A DNA stretch of 64,000 nt from CAXTPV01 sp965276715 (GTDB lineage: Bacteria > Pseudomonadota > Alphaproteobacteria > Acetobacterales > Acetobacteraceae): assembly GCA_965276715.1 (NCBI GenBank), contig OZ255622.1, positions 744,001 to 808,000 of the forward strand, given 5' to 3'. Shown here one piece after another: positions 7,740-19,160 of this stretch (the stretch's first letter is position 1; each line of letters opens with the position of its first letter). The translations under genes were made by a program, and so were the position numbers. A model generated the notes under the pieces. That model was not told where the DNA came from. It searched no databases and worked only from the letters and a program-made list of their open reading frames with translations.

Positions 7740-9097
7740 GCGGCGCGCTGGGTGAGGGTCTTGATGGTGGCGCACAGGCCGTCGACGATGTCGTCGACGA
7801 GGGTCTCGTCCTCGGCCTCGGCCATGACGCGCAGGACCGGCTCGGTGCCGCTTTCGCGGATGAGAAGCCGGCCCTGGTTGCCGAGGCGGCGCTCGGCGTC
7901 GGTGCAGGCGTCGCGAAGCTCGGGCAGATGGAGCGGCGACGGGCCGGTGAAGCGGACGGAACGGAGCTTCTGGGGGAGCGGCTCGAACAGGCGGCAGACC
8001 TCGCTGGCGCGGCGCTTTCGCTCGACGACCACGGCCAGCACCTGCAGGGCGGCGACGAGACCGTCGCCGGTGGTGGCGAAGTCCGACAGGATCATGTGGC
8101 CGGACTGCTCGCCGCCGACATTGCAGCCGGTCTCGCGCATGCGCTCGGCGACATAGCGGTCGCCGACGCCGGTGCGGAGCAGGGTGAGCGAATTGCGCTC
8201 GAGGAAGCGCTCGAGGCCGAGATTGGACATCACGGTCGCGACGACGCCGCCGCCGCGCAGACGTCCGTCGGCGTGCCAGGCGCGGGCGATGAGTGCGAGG
8301 ACCTGGTCGCCGTCGACGATCTGGCCGCGCTCGTCGGACAGGATCAGGCGGTCGGCGTCGCCGTCGAGGGCCACGCCGAGGTCGGCGCCGTGGGTGAGCA
8401 CGCTGGCGCAAAGGTATTGCGGCAGCGTCGAGCCGCAGTCGCGGTTGATGTTGGTGCCGTCGGGTTCACAGCCGATGCGCACGACGTCGGCGCCGAGTTC
8501 CCACAGCGCGGTGGGGGCGACCTTGTAGGCGGCGCCGTGCGCGCAATCGATGACGATCTTGAGGCCGTCGAGGCGCAGGCCGCGCGGGAAGCTCGCCTTG
8601 GCGCTCTCGATGTAGCGGCCGGCGGCGTCGGTCAGGCGAGCGGCGCGGCCGAGGTCGCGCGGGGCGGCCAGGCGGTCGGCGACGCCGTTCCTCATCAGCG
8701 CCTCGATCTCGGCCTCCTGCTCGTCGGACAGCTTGAAGCCGCCGGGGCCGAACAGCTTGATGCCGTTGTCCTCGAACGGGTTGTGCGAGGCGGAGATCAT
8801 GACGCCGAGATCGGCGCGCAGGCTGCGGGTGAGCATGGCGATGGCGGGCGTGGGCATCGGGCCCACCTGGGTGACGTCCATGCCGGCGGACAGGAAGCCG
8901 GCGCAGAGCGCGTTCTCGATCATGTAGCCGGACAGACGGGTGTCCTTGCCGACGACGACGCTGTGGCGATGGCTGCCGCGGTTGAAGATCAGGCCGGCGG
9001 CCTGGCCGAGCTTGAGCGCGGTCTCGGTGGTCATCGGGTCGAGATTGGCGGTGCCCCTGATGCCGTCTGTTCCGAAAAGCGTTCGTACGGCACCCAT
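7736..9097 (-). CDS. glmM: Phosphoglucosamine mutase
   Basis: The enzyme has 453 residues and converts glucosamine-6-P to glucosamine-1-P for UDP-GlcNAc, and so for peptidoglycan and LPS. FGTDGIRG opens the protein. The phosphorylated serine is S104 in ISASHNP, the metal-binding loop is DGDADR, the sugar loop is GGEQSGH, and the phosphate-binding end is RESGTEPVLRVM. In many bacteria glmM follows ftsH-folP. Here folP and ftsH lie upstream in the same orientation but separated by inserted genes. First gene of the glmM-thiD-ctaG operon. Confidence 0.97.
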
Positions 9098-9212
9098 GGC
9101 GACCCTCTCGATTGGCTCGAGGTGAGCCTAGCACGCGGCGGGGCGGCGGGCATTCGGACGGTCCGTCACAGGTGCGCGTGACGGCGCGGGCAGGACGCGG
9201 CCGAGATCGGTG

Positions 9213-9944
9213 CTACGGGATGAGCAGCGGTTTCAGATGGTCGCTCGTGGCGCAGAACTCGTAGTCGGGCCGATACATGTTCTTGACGCGATCGAGCATC
9301 TCCTCGCCGAGCAGATCGCGCGGATCGCGCTGCGGCAGGGAGCGGCCGTGGGGACCGATGTCGGGCAGGGCGAGGAAGATCGCGGCGGCACGGAAGGCGT
9401 CGAAACCGTCGATCAGCGGCACGACCGTCTCGACGACGCGCCGATGATGCAGGTGGGTGAACCAGGTCTGCGGACTGAAATGGACGAAGAAGTGGCTGGT
9501 CAGGGCAAGGGCGAGCTCGAACTCCTTGGCGAACTGGCGTGCGACCCGTTGCTGCTCCGCCCAGGGGAGCGACGGCAAGTCGATATCGTGCCGGAACAGC
9601 TTGAAGTGCTCGTAGAGGGCGGAGACGAAACGTTCGGCGGGGTTGCGGAAGAAGCACAGGGTCCGGCTGCGCTCCATCATCGACCAGACTTCCGCATAGA
9701 ACATCTGGACTTCCCAGGACCGCAGATGGCCGTGATCGAGCGGGAGTTGCAGGAAGTCGGTGTTCTGCACCCACCAGAATTCGCGCGGATAGTCGTGATA
9801 GGGCGCAAGCAGGGAGCGGAAGGCGGTGCCTCCGTTCTTCGGGATGTGGACGAAGACGAAGGCGCGTTGCGTGCTGACGATCATCGGACGGGTCGGTGGA
9901 TGTTCGAGATGTTCACAACTCCTTTCGGTCTTGGCCGGGATCAT
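9213..9944 (-). CDS. Sulfotransferase-family protein
   Basis: The protein has 243 residues. The 5'-phosphosulfate loop is seen as FVHIPKNGGTAFRSLL (residues 31-46) and the 3'-phosphate site as FFRNPAERFVSALYEHF. These are the two PAPS-binding motifs of the Sulfotransfer_2 group, which usually sulfates glycans. ATG 9944 is used for length, but Met21 (9884) is an equally good start because the first 20 residues are not conserved-looking and neither has a strong ribosome site. It is a single gene between glmM and the beta-propeller gene, and one of two sulfotransferases in the window. The acceptor is unknown. Confidence 0.85.
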   Translation of the reverse strand: MIPAKTERSCEHLEHPPTRPMIVSTQRAFVFVHIPKNGGTAFRSLLAPYHDYPREFWWVQNTDFLQLPLDHGHLRSWEVQMFYAEVWSMMERSRTLCFFRNPAERFVSALYEHFKLFRHDIDLPSLPWAEQQRVARQFAKEFELALALTSHFFVHFSPQTWFTHLHHRRVVETVVPLIDGFDAFRAAAIFLALPDIGPHGRSLPQRDPRDLLGEEMLDRVKNMYRPDYEFCATSDHLKPLLIP

Positions 9945-10079
9945 AGCGCGCGTTGGCCGCCGTGGCGCGACGAACTTTTACGGGATGTCGATGCACGTGC
10001 CGGCGCCGGGTGAGATCGGGAAAAAGGGCACGGAAATCAGTCTTTGGACAGTCGCTTTCTGATGGTTGATTTCACGAAG

Positions 10080-10120
10080 ATGACAAAACGACTGCATTAT
10101 TGTTACATTTCTCAATAAGC
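10080..10120 (+). promoter_or_regulatory. Candidate promoter with operator-like inverted repeat ahead of the beta-propeller gene
   Basis: ATGACA (10080-10085) and TACATT (10104-10109) are spaced 18 bp inside an unusually AT-rich 90-bp patch. GCATTATTG (10094-10102) and CAATAAGC (10113-10120) form an inverted repeat over the -10 box. The assignment rests on consensus likeness only. Confidence 0.35.
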
Positions 10121-10210
10121 AGAGATGTGACGTTACTTGCCGCCTGTTCCGGCCGACAAAGCCGCGTCGGACCGCAAACGGTCCGCTCGACATCGGACGG
10201 GAGCATCCAA

Positions 10211-12313
10211 ATGCCAGTTGTGGACAAGGCGAGCATCTTTGCCGCGGGACCGAAGGGCACCTCGGGCCTCGACAGCCTGACGACCGGAAACGGCGCGCTA
10301 TGGGCGGAGTACGGCAACGGGGTCGATTCGACGGGCGCGGACGGCAAGTCGAGCACCATCGTCGAATACAACCCGAACGGATCGGTCAAGCAGACGATCG
10401 CGATCACCGGCTCGGTGGATGGGCTGAAGGTCGACCCGAACACCGGCGTGGTATGGGCGCTGCAGAACCAGGACGGCAACCCGACGCTGACGCTGATCGA
10501 CCCGAAGACGGGCAAACTGTCCGGACCGCTGCATTACGACGCGGGCAGCATGAGCCCGAGCCAGGGCTACGATGACGTGGTGTTTCTCAAGGGCCAGGTC
10601 TTTCTGAGCTACACCAACCCGGTGAACCCGACCGACACGGTGCTCGGGCAGTTGCTCAACGGCGACCAGCCGCAGGGCACGCTGGTGGTCAAACCAGTGC
10701 TGACGTTCGGCGCAACCGGCACCAACATCGCGACCGGTGCTGCCAACCAGCAATTGCCGATCAGCGATCCCGATTCGATCAAGTCGCTCGCCAACGGCGA
10801 CATTGTCGAGACCAGCGGCAACGACAATGCGTTCACCCTGATCCATGACGTGGGCACCAAGGCGCAGTCGCAGCGTTTCGTGCAGCTGCAGAACCTGCCG
10901 ACGGGCTCGGCACTCGACGACGTCGTGGTGCCGACCGCCAGTTCGGGCACGTTCTACGTCTCGAACGCGGGGACCAACCAGATCGAGGCCTACAAGGTGT
11001 CGGGCCTCAATACGTCGGACGCCTACGCGTCGGTCGGCACCGAGATCGTGCAGGTCGACCTGCAGACGGGGGCGCAGACGGTGCTGGTGCCCGGCCTGGC
11101 CGGCTCGCACGGGCTCACGTTCGTGGCCGACAAGCAGCCGGCGAATGCACCGGCGGTGACGCAGACGAGCATCCTTGCGACGGGGTCGGAGGTCGGCGGT
11201 GCAACCGCGCCGGACTCGATCACGATGGGCGACAACTCGTATTTCGTCGAATACGGCAACAACGCCGACAGCACCGGCAAGCTGCCCAACCAGGGCGCCA
11301 GCACGATCGTGCAGTACAGCCTGACCGGTGCGGTCGAGCACACGTACAAGCTGCCGGGCTCGATCGACGGGCTGAAGTTCGACCCCTCGACCGGCCAGGT
11401 CTGGGCGCTGAAGAACCAGGATGCGAATTCGTATCTGTATCTGATCGACCCGAAGACGGGTTCGGTCAGCGGTAAGCTCGCGTATGGCTCGGGCTATGTG
11501 TACGGCGCCAACTCGTCGCGTGGCTTCGACGACGTCGCGTTCGACGGCAAGAAGGTGTTTCTCAGCACCACCAACCCGGCCAACACCGGCGATCCGGTGA
11601 TCCAGCAGCTGGTCAACGGCAACACGCCGTCGGGCACGCTGACGCTGCAGTCGATCCTGCGGCTCGGCGACACCGGGACCGACCTCACGACGGGTGCAAC
11701 CAACCAGCTACTGCCGGTGGCCGACCCCGACAGCCTCAAGACGCTGTCGGACGGGTCGCTGATCCTGACGAGCGATCACGACGCGTCGCTGACGATCGTC
11801 AAGCACCCCGGCACGGTCGATCAGACGGCGAGCTTCGTGACGCTGCCGGGCGGATCGTCGGGACTGGATGACGCGATCGTCCCGACCTCGAAGAACGGCA
11901 CGTTCATCGTCGCCAACGGCGGTGCGAACGACGTGCTGAAGGTCGACGTGAAGAACCTGAACACCAAGGACATCTACGTCTCGGTGGGCAGCGACAACGC
12001 GATCGACCAGCTCGATCCGACGACCGGGGCGCTGACGCCGTTCATCGTCGGGTTGAATTCGCCGCACGGGCTGGCCTTCATTCCGGCCGGCGCGCAGCCG
12101 CCTTCCGGTGGTTCGGCGAGCCCGGCCAGCCTGATCGCAGAGGCGCTGAAGGATCTCGGCCAGGCGCTGGCGAAGGAGTTCGGCCATCTGCCGGCGCCGT
12201 CGAACGCGTTCGCGGGCTTCGAGAAGAACCTGGTCGCAGCGGCGGCGTCGCCCGGTGCGATCCAGATCGAGAACCAGCTCAAGTCGATCTTCTCGGCCCA
12301 CAAGACGGCCTGA
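10211..12313 (+). CDS. Tandem-duplicated beta-propeller-like protein of unknown function
   Basis: The protein has 700 residues from ATG 10211, with GGGAG 7 bp upstream. Two copies of a domain of about 310 residues stand in tandem (about 10223-11140 and 11159-12106). Matching landmarks are STIVEYNPNGS / STIVQYSLTGA, SVDGLKVDPNTGVVWAL / SIDGLKFDPSTGQVWAL, LIDPKTGKLSG / LIDPKTGSVSG, and SHGLTFV / PHGLAFI. The repeated short beta units suggest NHL/SMP-30-like propellers. A helical tail of about 60 residues follows (LIAEALKDLGQALAKEF). No signal peptide is seen with this start. An upstream frame extension shows LLAACSG but no adequate hydrophobic stretch. A strong hairpin follows the gene. Confidence 0.75.
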   Translation: MPVVDKASIFAAGPKGTSGLDSLTTGNGALWAEYGNGVDSTGADGKSSTIVEYNPNGSVKQTIAITGSVDGLKVDPNTGVVWALQNQDGNPTLTLIDPKTGKLSGPLHYDAGSMSPSQGYDDVVFLKGQVFLSYTNPVNPTDTVLGQLLNGDQPQGTLVVKPVLTFGATGTNIATGAANQQLPISDPDSIKSLANGDIVETSGNDNAFTLIHDVGTKAQSQRFVQLQNLPTGSALDDVVVPTASSGTFYVSNAGTNQIEAYKVSGLNTSDAYASVGTEIVQVDLQTGAQTVLVPGLAGSHGLTFVADKQPANAPAVTQTSILATGSEVGGATAPDSITMGDNSYFVEYGNNADSTGKLPNQGASTIVQYSLTGAVEHTYKLPGSIDGLKFDPSTGQVWALKNQDANSYLYLIDPKTGSVSGKLAYGSGYVYGANSSRGFDDVAFDGKKVFLSTTNPANTGDPVIQQLVNGNTPSGTLTLQSILRLGDTGTDLTTGATNQLLPVADPDSLKTLSDGSLILTSDHDASLTIVKHPGTVDQTASFVTLPGGSSGLDDAIVPTSKNGTFIVANGGANDVLKVDVKNLNTKDIYVSVGSDNAIDQLDPTTGALTPFIVGLNSPHGLAFIPAGAQPPSGGSASPASLIAEALKDLGQALAKEFGHLPAPSNAFAGFEKNLVAAAASPGAIQIENQLKSIFSAHKTA

Positions 12314-12322
12314 CCGACCACT

Positions 12323-12348
12323 CCCACGCCGGCCTCGGCCGGCGTGGG
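12323..12348 (+). terminator. Strong hairpin after the beta-propeller gene
   Basis: A perfect 12-bp stem, CCCACGCCGGCC - TC - GGCCGGCGTGGG, starts 10 bp after the stop codon. It is followed by CCTTCGG and lacks a T-run, as is usual in this genome. Confidence 0.65.
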
Positions 12349-12437
12349 CCTTCGGAGGACAAAGGATCGCGAGGGTGGGGAACCCGCGCGTTGGAGCACC
12401 TGTTCGAACCTGCGTTCACTCTGCGCAGGAGAATGCC

Positions 12438-13577
12438 ATGAAGGCGGTAATCTACAACGGACCGCGCGACGTGAGTGTCGAAAACGTCGCGGATGCGCGC
12501 ATCGAAAAGCCGACGGATGCGGTGGTCCGCATGACGACCACCAACATCTGCGGTTCCGATTTGCACATGTACGAGGGCCGGACGAGCTTCGAGAAGGGCC
12601 GTGTCTTCGGGCACGAGAACCTCGGCCAGGTGATCGAGGTCGGCGCCGGCGTCGACCGGGTGAGGAAGGGCGACTGGGTCTGCCTGCCGTTCAACGTCGG
12701 TTGCGGATTTTGCGAGAATTGCGAGCGTGGGCTGACCGGGTTTTGTCTCACCTGCAACCCGGGCACCGCCGGGGCGGCCTATGGGTTCGCCGAAATGGGA
12801 CCGTATCAGGGCGGCCAGGCGGAGCTGCTGCGGGTGCCGTACGCGGATTTCAACTGCCTTGCGCTGCCGGACGACGTGCACGACAAGGAAGACGACTATG
12901 TCATGCTGTCGGACATCTTTCCGACCGGTTGGCATTCGACGGAACTGGCGGGGCTGCTGCCGGGCGAGACGGTGGCGATCTATGGCGGCGGCCCGGTTGG
13001 GCTGATGGCGGCGCATTCGGCGATGATCAAGGGTGCGTCACGGGTGTTCGTGGTCGACGCGCATGACGACCGTCTCGCGATGGCGACATCGCTCGGCGCG
13101 ATCGCGGTCGACATGCGCACGTGCGATCCGGTCGAGGAGATCCTCGGGCAGACCGACGGACTCGGCACCGATCGTGGCTGCGAGTGTGTCGGCTATCAGT
13201 GCTGCGACCGGCACGGCAAGGAGGCGAACAATTACACGATGAACAGCCTGGTCGCGTCGACGAAGGCGACGGGCGGGATCGGCGTGGTGGGCGTGTTCGT
13301 GCCGCAGGATCCGGGCGCTGCCGGGGATCTGGCGAAAGAAGGCAAGATGGCGTTCGATTTCGGCGCCTTCTGGTTCAAGGGTCAGCAGATACGCACCGGG
13401 CAGGCCAACGTGAAGGCCTACAACCGGCGCCTGCGCGACCTGATCCATGCCGGCCGCGCGAGCCCGTCACGGATCATCTCGCACCGGCTCGGGCTTGAGG
13501 AGGCGCCCGACGCGTATCGGCATTTCGATGGGCGCGACGAGGGATGGACCAAGGTGGTGCTCAAGCCGGCGGCCTGA
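12438..13577 (+). CDS. fdhA: Glutathione-independent formaldehyde dehydrogenase, zinc-dependent
   Basis: The enzyme has 379 residues and is of the Pseudomonas FdhA type, oxidising formaldehyde (and other aldehydes or alcohols) with tightly bound NAD. Catalytic zinc ligands are C38 (NICGSD) and H59 (GHENLG); structural zinc cysteines are C89, C92, C95 and C103. The Rossmann motif YGGGPVGL and the FdhA-specific DRGCECVGYQCCDRHGKE insert are present. AGGAG lies 5 bp before ATG 12438. It is a single gene, convergent with folP (7 bp between stops). In this setting it probably serves detoxification. Confidence 0.93.
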   Translation: MKAVIYNGPRDVSVENVADARIEKPTDAVVRMTTTNICGSDLHMYEGRTSFEKGRVFGHENLGQVIEVGAGVDRVRKGDWVCLPFNVGCGFCENCERGLTGFCLTCNPGTAGAAYGFAEMGPYQGGQAELLRVPYADFNCLALPDDVHDKEDDYVMLSDIFPTGWHSTELAGLLPGETVAIYGGGPVGLMAAHSAMIKGASRVFVVDAHDDRLAMATSLGAIAVDMRTCDPVEEILGQTDGLGTDRGCECVGYQCCDRHGKEANNYTMNSLVASTKATGGIGVVGVFVPQDPGAAGDLAKEGKMAFDFGAFWFKGQQIRTGQANVKAYNRRLRDLIHAGRASPSRIISHRLGLEEAPDAYRHFDGRDEGWTKVVLKPAA

Positions 13578-13584
13578 TCCTCCT

Positions 13585-14625
13585 TCAGATACGTTTCCGA
13601 TCGTTGATGCCGTCGTGCACTTGGAGGAATTGCGTGGTGGCTCGGACGTCGTGGACGCGGACGATCAGGCCGGGGATCGCGAGCGCGTCGGCGATGGCGG
13701 CCAACGAGCCCGGAGTGCGGTGTTCCGGCGCCGGTTCGTTGGCGAGGCGGCCGACGAAGGATTTGCGGGAGACGCCGATCAGGATGCGACAGCCTAGATT
13801 GGCGAGGATGGGCAGTCGGCGGAGCAGCTCGAGGTTCTGCTGACCGGTTTTCGCGAAGCCGATGCCGGGGTCAATCACGATGCGGTCGCGGTCGATGCCG
13901 CCGGCGACGGCGGCGTCGATCCGCTGGCCAAGTTCGCAGACGGTGTCGAGGACGACGTCGTGGTAGTGGGCAAGGGTCCGCATCGTGTCGGGGGTGCCGC
14001 GCATGTGCATCAGGGCGACGGTGCAGGTGTGCCGCGCGAGAAGCGGGATCGCGTCGGGGTCGAAGGCGAGGCCGGAGACGTCGTTGACCATACGCGCCCC
14101 GGCGTCGAGGGCCGCCCGCATGACGGGCGCGCGCCTGGTGTCGATCGAGACGATGGCGTGCGGTGCCAGGCTCGCGACGAGGGGAAGGATGCGGCGAAGC
14201 TCCTCGGCGAGCGGCGGCGGCGTGGCGCCGGGGCGAGTGCTTTCGCCGCCGATGTCGAGGATGGTGGCGCCCTCGGCGATGAAGCGCCGGCCGGCCTGGA
14301 TGCCGGTTGCGGGATCGAGATGACGGCCGGGGTCGCTGAAGCTGTCGGGCGTCGCGTTGAGGATGCCCATCACGAGCGGCCCCGCGGGCAGGGAGGCGAG
14401 CGAGGGGGCGGCGATGACCCGTTCAAGGGCGGCGTGCCAGGGCGGCGGGATGTCGCCGGCGCGCACCAGGATGGGCGCGCCGCCGTCATGCAGGCGGGCA
14501 AGGGTGAAGGCGGTCGGGCCGCCCATCAGGGGATGGGCGGCACCGAGACGCAGCGCGTCGGCGGCCGCGACGCCCGTGAGCAGGCCGACCGGTTCGAGGA
14601 GCATCATGGACAGGGCGCCGTTCAT
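13585..14625 (-). CDS. folP: Dihydropteroate synthase with N-terminal extension
   Basis: The enzyme has 346 residues and joins p-aminobenzoate to dihydropterin pyrophosphate in folate synthesis. All TIM-barrel motifs are there: MGILNATPDSFSD, DIGGESTRPGA, MVNDVSGL, IDPGIGFAKT and GVSRKSFVG. About 85 residues precede the first motif, longer than the 270-280 residue norm. The extension (AADALRLGAAHPLMGGPTAFTLARL) is common in related bacteria. Starts at Met7 or Met8 are also possible. Between ftsH and glmM in the old order, it lies 33 bp downstream of the HHH gene. Sulfonamides target this enzyme. Confidence 0.93.
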   Translation of the reverse strand: MNGALSMMLLEPVGLLTGVAAADALRLGAAHPLMGGPTAFTLARLHDGGAPILVRAGDIPPPWHAALERVIAAPSLASLPAGPLVMGILNATPDSFSDPGRHLDPATGIQAGRRFIAEGATILDIGGESTRPGATPPPLAEELRRILPLVASLAPHAIVSIDTRRAPVMRAALDAGARMVNDVSGLAFDPDAIPLLARHTCTVALMHMRGTPDTMRTLAHYHDVVLDTVCELGQRIDAAVAGGIDRDRIVIDPGIGFAKTGQQNLELLRRLPILANLGCRILIGVSRKSFVGRLANEPAPEHRTPGSLAAIADALAIPGLIVRVHDVRATTQFLQVHDGINDRKRI

Positions 14626-14658
14626 GGGTGATGCGAGGCGTGCTGCGCCCTGGTGGGG

Positions 14659-14958
14659 TCAAGGATCTTGGCGCGGCCCGATCTCCGACCACCGCGCCTT
14701 CCTGGCAGGCGCGAAGGTCCACCAATCCAGGGCCTCGCCGGTGCGTGCCTGGTGGATGGCGGCGGCGAACACGTCATGGACACACGGATCATGGTTCCTC
14801 GCCGTGATGAGGCACAACCGCGTGTAGAGCGCATCGGCGTCCTGTTCAGCGAGTTGTTCGACGGTGGCGATACCGAGTGCTACGAAGTCGGCAAGGGCGG
14901 CGTTGCCGACATTGCGCAACGCCTGCAGGGGATGCCTCGCCTTGGTAATGGCCGTCAT
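14659..14958 (-). CDS. Helix-hairpin-helix protein of the Cdd1/pathogenicity-locus type
   Basis: The protein has 99 residues from ATG 14958. The N-terminal half has the helix-hairpin-helix signature LQALRNVGNAALADFVALGIATVEQLA, and the C-terminal half reads YTRLCLITARNHDPCVHDVFAAAIHQA then WWTFAPARKA. Both halves fit the small proteins annotated as Cdd1 or mitomycin-resistance related, whose role is unknown. A 14-codon open frame ends in an ATGA overlap with this start. folP follows 33 bp on. Confidence 0.75.
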   Translation of the reverse strand: MTAITKARHPLQALRNVGNAALADFVALGIATVEQLAEQDADALYTRLCLITARNHDPCVHDVFAAAIHQARTGEALDWWTFAPARKARWSEIGPRQDP

Positions 14959-14999
14959 GGTACGGCGGTGCGGAGTTCGACGACATAGCCAAGCTTCAT
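14955..14999 (-). CDS. 14-codon open frame overlapping the HHH start
   Basis: The frame MKLGYVVELRTAVP is preceded by GGGAAGGGA and ends in TGA within ATGA of the next gene. MKLGYVV resembles the beginning of glyoxalase/VOC proteins, so it is either the stump of such a gene or a coupling leader. The evidence is weak. Confidence 0.25.
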   Translation of the reverse strand: MKLGYVVELRTAVP

Positions 15000-15047
15000 C
15001 GCGACCCGTCCCTTCCCTCGATCGGGCATGGTAACGAGGCGGTCCGG

Positions 15048-16076
15048 GTGATGCCAACGAAACGTGGGGACAGCCGCCGTGCGGAGGAGGACGATCTGGC
15101 ATCGAGAACCGTTGTCCTGGTGATGGCCCACAAGCCGAAGCCATTACCCGGGCTGTTCAAGCTGCTCGATCCCCGGTTCCGGTGCTTCGTGCATTACAAC
15201 GCCAGATGCGACGTGAGCGAGGTGATGCCGTTGCCGGCGCACGTGTCGTTCATCGGACAGCGGTTCAGGGTGTTCTGGGGCGGGTTCAGCATGATGCTGG
15301 CGATCCGCGCGCTGGTCGACGAGGCGTATCGAGCGGCGCCGGGGTTCGAGCGCGCGATCCTGATCAGCGGCGACAGCCTCCCCCTGTTCCCGGGCGACGC
15401 GCTTGAGGATCTGCTCGCGGATGAGCGACGCGAGTATATCGGTCTGGCCGAGGTTCCGAACGATCCCGGGCTCCGGGGAAGGTCGATGATGCAGGGGGAG
15501 GCGGATCGCGTGCTCCCATGGCGGTTCCAGAATTTCAGCTTCGGCGACGACGAACTGGCCAATCCGCGGACCCTGCGGGATGCGATGCTCCGTTACGGGA
15601 TCAGCGAGACCACGGCGAGCCACCTCCGCGGATCGGTGCAGGCGATGATCGGGGCGATCCTGGGGGCGTATCCGCCGCGCGCTCGCCTGTACGAGAGGTT
15701 CTATTATGGCGAGGCCTGGTGGGCGTTGACGAGGGGTGCGCTCGATCTGATCGTCGACGACCTGCACGACCCGCGTCACGTCGACTTCTTCCGGCTGTTG
15801 CAGGTGCCGGAAGAGCATTTCGTCCCTACGCTGCTGGGCAACCGGGAGCGTGCGCTGACCTCGCTCGGGCGGCAGATCGTGTGCAGTCCGGTGTTCGTCG
15901 ATCACGACGATCCGGAGCGGGCGGTTCCGGATCGGGATGCGCTGAGCGCCGAGGGGTTCCGGCGGGCACGGGAAGCGGGGCCTTATCTGTTCGCGCGGAA
16001 GTTCGATCCGGACCGGACGCCGGAGATCGCGGATGCGGTCGAGGCGGGAACGTATTTCGGCGGCATCATCGGCTGA
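15048..16076 (+). CDS. Core-2/I-branching-type glycosyltransferase (GT14-like)
   Basis: The protein has 342 residues. After a short variable N-terminus come VVLVMAHKPKPLPGLFKLLDP and CFVHYNARCD, the nucleotide-sugar fold entry of Core-2/I-branching N-acetylglucosaminyltransferases. ILISGDSLPL and FYYGEAWWALTRGAL follow, the latter holding the family's W-x-L acceptor region. By family it would transfer a sugar (often GlcNAc or xylose) onto a surface glycan. The start is GTG 15048 or ATG 15051. The gene stands alone on the plus strand within a minus-strand core region, an insertion between ftsH and folP. Confidence 0.8.
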   Translation: MMPTKRGDSRRAEEDDLASRTVVLVMAHKPKPLPGLFKLLDPRFRCFVHYNARCDVSEVMPLPAHVSFIGQRFRVFWGGFSMMLAIRALVDEAYRAAPGFERAILISGDSLPLFPGDALEDLLADERREYIGLAEVPNDPGLRGRSMMQGEADRVLPWRFQNFSFGDDELANPRTLRDAMLRYGISETTASHLRGSVQAMIGAILGAYPPRARLYERFYYGEAWWALTRGALDLIVDDLHDPRHVDFFRLLQVPEEHFVPTLLGNRERALTSLGRQIVCSPVFVDHDDPERAVPDRDALSAEGFRRAREAGPYLFARKFDPDRTPEIADAVEAGTYFGGIIG

Positions 16077-16113
16077 CGCCGGCGGCGGCCCTGGCAGGCG
16101 AACAAGCCGTCCT

Positions 16114-16127
16114 TTGTCCCGGGACAA
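16114..16127. repeat. Perfect 14-bp palindrome between convergent genes
   Basis: TTGTCCCGGGACAA lies between the ends of the glycosyltransferase and SDR genes. It could be a protein-binding site or part of a weak two-way terminator. Confidence 0.3.
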
Positions 16128-16177
16128 CATCGTCTCGGGAACCCGGACCCATTGACTACCCGGACCCGTGTCAGCAA

Positions 16178-17101
16178 TCAGAAACGCTCGTCGACCAGTT
16201 CTTCGCTTCTCATCCACAATGCTTTTGCATGCTCGGGATCCAGGGCATAGCGACGTACACCGAACGCGTCGGCGGCATTGTCGTTGATCTCGGACACGTG
16301 ACAGTCTTCGCAATAGAGGCCGCCGACCTCGCCGGCAGCGGCGACAAAGGCCGCCCATATCGATGTCGCCGCACCCTGCTCGACCGTTTTCCACCGGAAG
16401 GCGGAGGCGGCCGCCGGTTGGTTCTCGATCATCTTGCGGGTCGTCTCGGTCAATACCGCGCCAGGGTGCACCGCCGTGGCGCGGACGCTCCTCGCCCTGT
16501 GGCGACGGTCGAACTCGACCGCGAAGAGGATGTTCGCGGTCTTGGATCGGCGATAGGCCATCAGAGGATCGTATGGGGCGTCCTCGAAATTGGGATCGTC
16601 AAGATCGATATCGGCGCCGCGATGGCCGGCCGAGGCGACCATGACGAGGCGGCCACCGAGTTTGATGAGGCCCGCAATGCGGTTGACGAGCACGAAATGT
16701 CCGAGATGGTTGGTTCCGAAATGCGTCTCGAACCCGTCCGCGGTCGTTCCTCTCGGGCTCGCCATCACACCGGCGTTCGCGACGACGATATCGAAGCGTT
16801 CGGCCGCCCTCACGAGTTGGTCGGTGCATGAACGGATGTTCGCCAAGGAGGCCAGATCGAGCTCGATGAGGTCGACGCCTCCGCCCGGTGCCGTTGGAGC
16901 GCCGACTCGCTCGAGTGCCTGCCGAGCCTTGTTCGGATCCCTGGCAGTGCCAACCACATGCGCCCCGTGAGCCGCCAGGACACGAACCGTCTCCACGCCA
17001 AGCCCGGAGGAGACGCCCGTTACGAGTACCCGTCGGTCGCGCAGGTCGATCCCCTCGATCACCTCGTCGGCCGCGCTTGTCGCGCTCAATGACGCAGCCA
17101 T
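16178..17101 (-). CDS. Short-chain dehydrogenase/reductase
   Basis: The protein has 307 residues. The NAD(P)-binding TGVSSGLG (residues 28-35), NAG in VVANAGVM, the structural NHLGHF and the active-site pair Y-x-x-x-K in MAYRRSKTAN are all present, with the catalytic serine in VMVASAGH. The layout resembles the retinol dehydrogenase/protochlorophyllide reductase-like branch, where the substrate cannot be told from sequence. C-terminal EDCHVSEIN and YALDPEHAKALW are usual for that branch. It lies 64 bp downstream of ftsH in the same direction and could be read through from it. Confidence 0.85.
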   Translation of the reverse strand: MAASLSATSAADEVIEGIDLRDRRVLVTGVSSGLGVETVRVLAAHGAHVVGTARDPNKARQALERVGAPTAPGGGVDLIELDLASLANIRSCTDQLVRAAERFDIVVANAGVMASPRGTTADGFETHFGTNHLGHFVLVNRIAGLIKLGGRLVMVASAGHRGADIDLDDPNFEDAPYDPLMAYRRSKTANILFAVEFDRRHRARSVRATAVHPGAVLTETTRKMIENQPAAASAFRWKTVEQGAATSIWAAFVAAAGEVGGLYCEDCHVSEINDNAADAFGVRRYALDPEHAKALWMRSEELVDERF

Positions 17102-17165
17102 CGCCGTCTTTCATCTGGACAATGTTCGGCGGGACCGGGGGCGCCTGCCCCTCTCGCTCCCTCGC

Positions 17166-19100
<1,935 letters not shown>

Positions 19101-19160
19101 GACGGTTCCTACGGCGGCGGGGCCGAACAGCGCGACGTTCTGGCGGTGGTCAAGAGGGCA

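Noticed and set aside
10100..10211. An upstream extension of the propeller protein giving a lipoprotein signal (LLAACSG)
   Set aside because: The extension lacks a hydrophobic stretch long enough for a signal peptide, lies over the promoter-like AT-rich patch, and the ATG at 10211 has a good ribosome site.
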